A stretch of DNA of 64,000 bases, from contig CM073590.1 of assembly GCA_037074705.1 (NCBI GenBank), positions 93,302,947 through 93,366,946 of the forward strand. The letters are read 5' to 3'. This DNA comes from Zhengitettix transpicula. Lineage: Eukaryota; Arthropoda; Insecta; Orthoptera; Tetrigidae. Shown piece after piece: positions 57,762 to 64,000 of the stretch. Under the pieces are notes generated by a model. The model had not been told where the DNA came from, searched no databases, and saw nothing but the letters and a program-made list of their open reading frames with translations. The translations under genes and the position numbers were made by a program. Every line of letters begins with the position of its first letter. The first letter of the stretch is position 1.

Positions 57762-58774
57762 AATACCCCACTTATTGACAATTATGATTATCGGAAATTA
57801 AGTTAAACACGTTATTAAATTTTATCAACAAAACAATTTTATTAATCTAGAATATATTTTAATAAATCAGACTCTGTACCCCAGGGTCTTTACTGGGTTG
57901 ATAAGGAAACGGAACACAAAATTTACAATTAAACAATGCAGTTAAAATAAAAGAAAAAGAAAAGAAACGAAATCTGACTCATTACCCTTATTTAACAGTT
58001 TACATAATTTATTACTGAATGTCTACTTACAATTTTATTTGGGGTTTTTAGGAATGCTCTTTAATCTACGATGCCCTTCTGTGCACAGACTTTTACTCAC
58101 GCTTCACACACACGTTCACTTTATCCCTTTTTGATATACCGGTTCCTGACTGCTTGCATGGACTAAAATGTTTATTTTATGTTTAGGCACGGCCACCATT
58201 CAATTTGACCGAATATTTATCACCGCCTCCACGTCCTCCTTCTTTGCGGTCTACACTTCAACTCCTATGACTTTCTCGTTCAGATTCTGGCATCACACTC
58301 CACGTCCATCTCCTTCCAACTCTCACGTCCAACTCCCTTTAACTCTCACGTTCATCTACCTTTTAGGTCTGCAGTCCAACTCACTTTTATCTGCTTCCCC
58401 CTCTCCCGAATATTCCCTTGTTTTCACAGTTTTTGAGTTTCCACGTTTGCCAAACAAACACCAACTGTTGGCTTTCTCACGCTCCGAGAGCCCCTCAATA
58501 CAATTAAAATAAACATTTCCTTTTAATATAATTGGATGTCCACCAAACTTCTGTCATTATGCCTTTTGGGTTCCGTCCAGACGTCTGTCAAAACCATTAG
58601 CTCTAAGAGCCGCTAAACATCCAATTATAGTCATCCCCTTCTCTAAGAGCCACTTATCCATCATTTTATTATTATACTTTTTTTTATACAAGCCACTCAA
58701 GAATCCCCAGTCTGAGTTGGTAAACAAATCTGATGAAATAAGAACAAAATTCATGTCCTTCTTAACTGGGTATT

Positions 58775-58779
<5 letters not shown>
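57757..58779 (+). mobile_element. TAM copy C
   Basis: Starts ATTGTAATACCCC and ends CTGGGTATTACAAT. Core at 57,881-57,917 (CCAGGGTCTTTACTGGGTTG) and ACGAAATCTGAC at 57,967. The interior frame at 58,168-58,512 is low-complexity Ser/Pro/Leu-rich and not a recognised protein. Confidence 0.75.

Positions 58780-58838
<59 letters not shown>
58776..58838. repeat. compound (TA)n(GA)n microsatellite
   Basis: TA repeats directly after TAM copy C followed by about 15 GA units, one interrupted by AA. Confidence 0.95.
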
Positions 58839-60505
58839 CTAGACAAGTAAAGATCGATATTATATCATTTAGTTTATATTCTCTCACGAGAAAGAATAGT
58901 GTTCATTTTCAGAGTTGTTTCCCTTATCAAATGTGTGGTGAATTATTCTATGAAATAATTTATAAAAATTACTAACTTGTGGTTTAACCTAAAGGTTACT
59001 AATTATTGTATTATGACTGATACCGCTTTCCTCTCCAACTTAATTCGAGAGTCGCAGTTAGGGAGAAAATATAAGAATGTGTCGTAAGACTGAAGTGTTT
59101 GTAAAATTCGCTTGGAATACTTGTTGTGTTGTTTGCAAGGTAATTTAATTCAGCAGTCGCCAAAATCACTAGCGCAGTACAAAATAATCACCTATTTCGA
59201 ATTAAATATTGCTTATAAATATTCCAGGTGCTTTCAATTACTGAATTAATTTGATAACAATATTTCATTATTTCATTAGAAACAATATTGTAAACTGAAT
59301 ATAAAGTCATACAGATTTCCTGTGAAAATCAATTTTAAAATAGGCTTAATTTAATAACAACGTTTCCACAATTATTTACTTCACAGAAGAATGGATTCAG
59401 TGGAAATGCAAGAGTATTTTCGAAACCGTGTAAATCTGCGTATGCATCCAGCATTAATATTCCATTGCGTACACCGATATTACTGGAGTCCGTGAACACA
59501 TACCTTGTTCTGTGCTAATGGCTGCAGGAAAGCGTAATGTTATAAATATTGCATCTAGTCTAATATTTCATGCAATTTAACTCTCCCTCTCTCTCTCTCT
59601 CTCCCTACATCCCCTCTAAAACATACACTCACCAAATTACGGGTTCATGGACTCCATATTTCTCATGATCCTGTAACAGACAAGTATAACGGAACATGAT
59701 TCGTTTTTTAACGCCAAAGCACCCAATCCTACGGAACATTAATGGACAATAATGTAAATAGGAAACATGGTAACAAGAGAAGACGCAAAATATAATTTTT
59801 CTGAATGAAAATTCGTCACAATTATACAGTGGAATAAATTATCAGGCACACGAATAGAAAAACTTTTCCTGTTTTATTCTTATGTAAGTCCGGAAACGAT
59901 CCACGTCAGTGGTATACCATTTTTTCCAGTTTTATAATACTTTCGTAATTGCACATAGTATTACATATTGTTTAATACGAATGAAAATCTTTTACGGTAT
60001 TTAATAAACGTGAAATTGAATTGACAGAAGTAATCGGTTTATAGAATGAATTTTTTGAATTATATTGGTTCTTGAACTAATTATACTTTATAATGTATAA
60101 TATTAAACATAGGGCAGTTTTATATTTGGCTTAATGCCGGGATGAGATTGTTAATTTATGTGGTAGAGGATTTGTTTCCGTGTAAAGACAATTTGTCAAA
60201 TGTAAATGCATCCGTTTCACTAAGCTCACCGAATGTTGTTTTTAATTTAGTTCTGATCCAGTCAATTTATACTATTATCAACCTTTCTACACAGACCCAT
60301 GTGGTACCTAAACTGGGCTTTCGTATTTTTTAGTGGCGGCTTTCTTGAAAAGAAAAGATTGCAGAGATAAAGTTTTGAAAGGAGACTAATTTTAAAATTA
60401 AACTTATTGACTTCTCTACTTACTTATAATATTTTCAAATTTTACTTTTTCGCGATGTTCTCTCCTCAGACTTTATAGAAAACGCAGAAATGACGATTAC
60501 CATAA
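58839..60505. other. anonymous AT-rich stretch
   Basis: Holds a short CT microsatellite at 59,581-59,606. No coding or transposon motif otherwise. Confidence 0.45.
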
Positions 60506-60506
60506 A

Positions 60507-60507
<1 letters not shown>

Positions 60508-60548
<41 letters not shown>
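60508..60548. repeat. (TA)n microsatellite bordering TAM copy D
   Basis: About 20 TA units before ATTGTAATAATTAA. Confidence 0.95.
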
Positions 60549-60551
<3 letters not shown>

Positions 60552-61786
60552 AATAATTAAAAAAGGCGTCAAAATAAAAAAAATTATATTTATATTTTTT
60601 TAACAAACAAACAATTTATTTCTCATAACTTTTACAATTATCCAATTTAATATTATAAAAAAAATCTCTTTCTCTCATGGGTTTTTACTGGGTTTGATAA
60701 CGGACAGAACACTTAAATTATCAAAGAACCCAGCATTTATCTTTAAATTAAACAGAAGTATTTAATCGTCTAGACATCGACGAACTTATTAATGAACTTA
60801 GAATTACCAGATTGATTCTAAATTTAAAAGAGTTTATTTTATTAACAAAAAGAAGAGAACGAAATCTGACTGTATCTTTTAATTCCGTTTACACATATTA
60901 ATACCATAAATTTGAACTCACGATTACTCAGGAACATTTGGCTCGTTCATTACACACACACTTTATAGACGGGACGTTTACACACACTGACTCTAACACA
61001 TATTATTGGTTCGACGATAGCTGATTCTCCATACTCGGTTAAGGACATCCCACTTGCTCGTGCTGAGACTACTCGACGCTGGATGCTGTGTCCTGGTCTC
61101 CTACCATCGAAGACAGTGGTCAAATTTTGATATTACTACAGATTGAACTTTGCATATAAAAATGTTTATCGTTGACATAAATTTTCTATTTCTCTCGCAG
61201 GCTGCATTCTTTCTCCATACTGGGTGCTCACAGCTCCCCCTCCGCTCTGACACTCAACTCCAACTAACTCCAACTCTCGACTCACTCCATTTATATATGA
61301 CCGTCCCTTCTTTGTTCCCAAAACTACGTCGCAATTGCATTGACAGTTTCTCCATTACTCCGAGATTTACACTCTGCAGGTACTGCTCCCCACTTAGAAA
61401 ATATCTTGCCGATCTGTCTTGTCACATCGAGACAGGACCCGTAATTACTTTGTACTTGTATTCTCACCCCCACATGTGCGCTGTTCGGAAATTCTTCTGA
61501 CCGCCTTGATCCCAAGTCAATACGCCGCTTCCTGTGACGGCCAAGACACAATGCCTTTCCTAAACCGATTTATTTTGCAACAGACCACCCGCGCATGTCC
61601 CTTGCCCTGCTTTACAAATCCTAAGTACACATTGCCACTTCCTGTGCCCACCAAGACCATTAATCCGAAACAAATATATTGCCGCTCTGTCTTGTCAGAT
61701 CGAGACAGGACCCGTAATTACTTTGCACTTGCATCCGCACCCCCACATGTGCGCTGTTCCGAAACAATGCATTCCCTCAATGCATT

Positions 61787-61791
<5 letters not shown>
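60547..61791 (+). mobile_element. TAM copy D with internal duplication
   Basis: Starts ATTGTAATAATTAA (same first 14 bases as copy A) and ends ATGCATTACAAT. Core at 60,677-60,712 (GGGTTTTTACTGGGTTTGAT) and ACGAAATCTGAC at 60,859. Longer than the other copies because of a partial 273-bp tandem duplication near the right end. Confidence 0.75.
61401..61791. repeat. 273-bp partial tandem duplication inside TAM copy D
   Basis: TCGAGACAGGACCCGTAATT and the following CACCCCCACATGTGCGCTGT recur 273 bases apart. The second unit is cut by the element end. Confidence 0.85.

Positions 61792-61822
<31 letters not shown>
61792..61822. repeat. (TA)n microsatellite right of TAM copy D
   Basis: TA repeats ending at AAAGTATAC. 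Confidence 0.95.
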
Positions 61823-61826
<4 letters not shown>

Positions 61827-61989
61827 ATACTGAAGTATATACAATGATAAGTGATAGAAACCCAGTTATGATTGCAGGTCAAACACACATCTGTTTGACA
61901 AAAACAAATGTATGCACTCCCATCTTACGCCACGGATTTACGCCTTTGAAGAATGATCTTGGGATAATGAACGAATTGTAAAAAGTATT

Positions 61990-62620
61990 CACAACCCAAA
62001 TTTCAAGTAAGGTTATTATTTTACAAAGTAATTTACAGTTTGATGGCATTTTACAAAATAAATCAAAGGAAAGTGGCGAAATAAATTGTCAGAGCATGAT
62101 ATTAACAAAATTGAACACCGTAAAGAAAAATAGTTTATACACCCATAAATCACCAGGATAAGTGTGGTTTAGTTAGCAAAAAATCGCAGTAAAAACTAAA
62201 TTGTACCTGTGGCGTAGGATACAAGAAATAAAAATGTGCATCACACGTGAGTTTGATAGAAGTGGATTTTTGACACCTTACAGTTGTATAGTGAAATGGT
62301 CTGCGAAGTGAAGACGTGGTTGTCGCCGGTGGCGAAGACGTGACCCTCGTTGAAGACGGGACGAAGCTAGTGGTCATCTCAGGATATGACGATTCAACCC
62401 TCGTTGCAGAAAGAACAGTAACTCGGTAGTCGTCTCAGAGTATGTGACCGTCGAGTTTCTAACTACACTGCGGGCTCAGAAAGTGACTTGTATGGTTGTT
62501 ACCGGAAGGAAAGAGACGTCGCTTCCCGGTGAAGTGAAGCCCTGAGATGATCCTTCAGTCCCAAAGGCCATTATCTGGTCTCCCAACCGATCAGAATTTA
62601 GGATACACCGGGAACACGTG
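61990..62620 (+). repeat. dispersed repeat related to 44,520-45,070
   Basis: Aligned landmarks are CAGAGCATGATA, GTTTAGTTAGCAAAAAATC, TACAAGAAATAAAAATGTGC, ATCACACGTGAG and CACCTTACAGTTG. Further right both copies carry GC-rich subrepeats with CCCTCGTTG or CCCTCG...GCGGA. A 75-codon minus frame here is not recognised. Confidence 0.5.
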
Positions 62621-62945
62621 ATTAACATCCAATCCAATGGTCCCTTACATCAAGTGCATACAGACTCTTCCTGAAACTTGAATCAACATTCAGAGATAAT
62701 GCTTTCCGATCGTTGCGTCTCGGACACGAGCAATAGAATAATACAGTCTGGGCGTTAATAATCCCATTAACTGCGCACAATTAAATTAACAATTAAACTG
62801 TATTTAATTTTCTTTAAAAGTTATATGCTTAATTAAAATTAAAATCTATTATATTCGCATAGGGAAATAGGTGTTCATTAAAATACACTGTATAACAATT
62901 AACGGAAGAGAATTCACTTCTTCTGTATAACACCTCCACTTCGGA
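62621..62945. other. anonymous spacer
   Basis: Nothing recognised between the dispersed repeat and the Penelope-like motif. Confidence 0.4.
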
Positions 62946-63006
62946 ATTTGACTTCACCGGAAGATGGTGTCAGAGACGTTCATCTCCGAAACGTTGTCTC
63001 TAATAA
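62946..63006 (+). mobile_element. Penelope-like terminal module remnant
   Basis: CCGGAAGATGGTGTCAGAG followed by ACGTTCATCTCCGAAACGTT, then GTCTCTAATAAATACAG. The second half is a GAGA..TCTC stem closing on CGAAAC, the 3' side of a hammerhead-like core; the CUGANGA side has become GGAAGATG. Fits a degenerate module. Confidence 0.35.
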
Positions 63007-63189
63007 ATACAGAGTGGTCCCTTCGAATGTCCCTAATTACAATTTATTTGACGGGTAAACAACAACGTTTATATGAAAGAAAAACACCACACGCTCAGAA
63101 TCATGTCTGTAGATGGTGCAAAGACACGGTTTCGTCATTAATTTATCAAAATGGTGACACGGAATATAAAAACCCAAACGGTTTTGGTG

Positions 63190-64000
63190 GTATGCGGAGT
63201 TTAAATAAATTTTTAGAGTTCAACAGGAGTTTCGGCGTGTCTTTGACCAGGATACTCCTACTGCTAAAATCATAAAGAAGTGGCACGATACACTTTTCAC
63301 TATTGGAACTTTATTAAAGAAGCATGGTGGTGGTCGCAAAACATCCGACGAAATGCTTGAAAGTGTTCGAGCCGGTTATGAGCGATGCTCTCGGAAGTTA
63401 TTAAGAAGAGTTCGCAGGAAATTAAAATAGCGAAATCAACATTGCATCGAATTGTCCACAAACGTCACCTTCTGTAAGCGTACAAAGTGCAGTTAATGCA
63501 ATATATTGAGCCGAATGACAGGCCCAAACGACTGGAATTCGCCAATACGATTTTAGACTGTCACGGTGCTGATCCTGATTTCATATCCAGGATTTTCTTC
63601 TCGGAGGAAGTCACTTTCCAAGTATCAGGTAAGGTAAAACGGCATAATGTGCGGATCTTGGGATCGAAAAATCCTCACACTACACAAGAACACGTTCGTG
63701 ATAGTCCCAGGTTGAATGTTTGGAGCAGTTTACCACAGAAGAAAGATATTGGACCGTTTTTCTTCGCCGAGAAAACTATCTGTGGTGTCACATATCTTGA
63801 AAAGCTGGATCAGTTCTCTTTTCCACAATGTGAACAACTGAAGGCTAACATCCTTTCCCAACAAGGTGGCGCTCTTCCACAATGGTTCAGTGAATGTCGT
63901 ACGACTTTTGACAACATTTTCCGTGGTAGGTGAAGACCCATGGCGTGGGCCCCGAGATCTTCCGATTTAACACCGCTCGATTTCTTTGTCTGAGGCTATG
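63190..64000 (+). pseudogene. Tc1/mariner-superfamily transposase, decayed, cut by window end
   Basis: An N-terminal helix-turn-helix part reads IKKWHDTLFTIGTLLKKHGG and GRKTSDEMLESVRAG (63,266-63,385), followed in another frame by IAKSTLHRIVHK near 63,428-63,463. The catalytic part reads EEVTFQVSGKVKRHNVRILG and later DSPRLNVWSSL, FFFAEKTICGVTYL, LSQQGGALPQW and SDLTPLDFF. In the DDE/D triad the first Asp is Glu (63,604-63,606), the second is Gly (63,865-63,867) and the third is Asp (63,979-63,981). In-frame stops lie at 63,475, 63,931 and 63,991; the last two are TGA where Trp is usual. It cannot catalyse transposition. Confidence 0.8.

Overview
This window looks like non-coding DNA from a large, AT-rich, repeat-laden arthropod genome, most probably an insect. 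The evidence is the mix of transposon relics. There is a mariner copy, a Tc1/mariner-like transposase relic, a Penelope-like element with a GIY-YIG endonuclease, non-LTR retrotransposon tails, a tRNA-derived SINE and a Helitron-like element. There are no operons, ribosome-binding sites or long clean ORFs. I recognise no host gene with confidence. A cockroach or termite relative is possible, but that is only an impression from the repeat style. The one place that looks like the start of a host gene is 9,317-9,440: a TATA box followed by a short signal-peptide-like reading frame.

Layout. 0-5 kb: the tail of an abundant SINE (called SINE-A here), a Penelope-like relic with inverted terminal modules (0.48-1.8 kb), a dead mariner (2.06-3.2 kb), and the first of at least five ~1 kb elements that begin ATTGTAAT, end ATTACAAT and sit in (TA)n tracts (called TAM here). 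5-10 kb: mostly anonymous AT-rich sequence with the candidate exon. 10-17.2 kb: four SINE-A copies, one with a perfect 12-bp target duplication, plus a 29-bp minisatellite. 17.8-22.9 kb: a LINE fragment, a 332-bp MITE-like element and local duplications. 22.96-26.99 kb: a Helitron-like element whose body is ~14 diverged tandem units of ~280 bp. 28.4-30.9 kb: a long near-perfect inverted repeat, a tRNA-derived SINE and SINE-A copy 6. 32.9-37.6 kb: a LINE end with an open RNase H frame, another LINE fragment and two abutting SINE-A copies. 42.4-45.9 kb: two TAM copies in opposite orientation across a 48-bp (TA)n tract, a third repeat abutting them, and a mariner fragment. 54-55.5 kb: a second 29-bp minisatellite, a strand-asymmetric GC-rich block and a second, truncated Helitron-like copy. 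57-62.8 kb: a Penelope terminal module, two more TAM copies and another dispersed repeat. 63-64 kb: a decayed transposase running off the end.

The window therefore works as a record of transposition, not as a gene set. The most interesting structures are the TAM family with its (TA)n association, the tandem-repeat Helitron-like element, the hammerhead-like cores in Penelope terminal modules, SINE-A with its 5' hairpins and retained antisense frame, and the shared 29-bp minisatellite. Everything here was read by eye. Copy identities, exact ends and family names need alignment.
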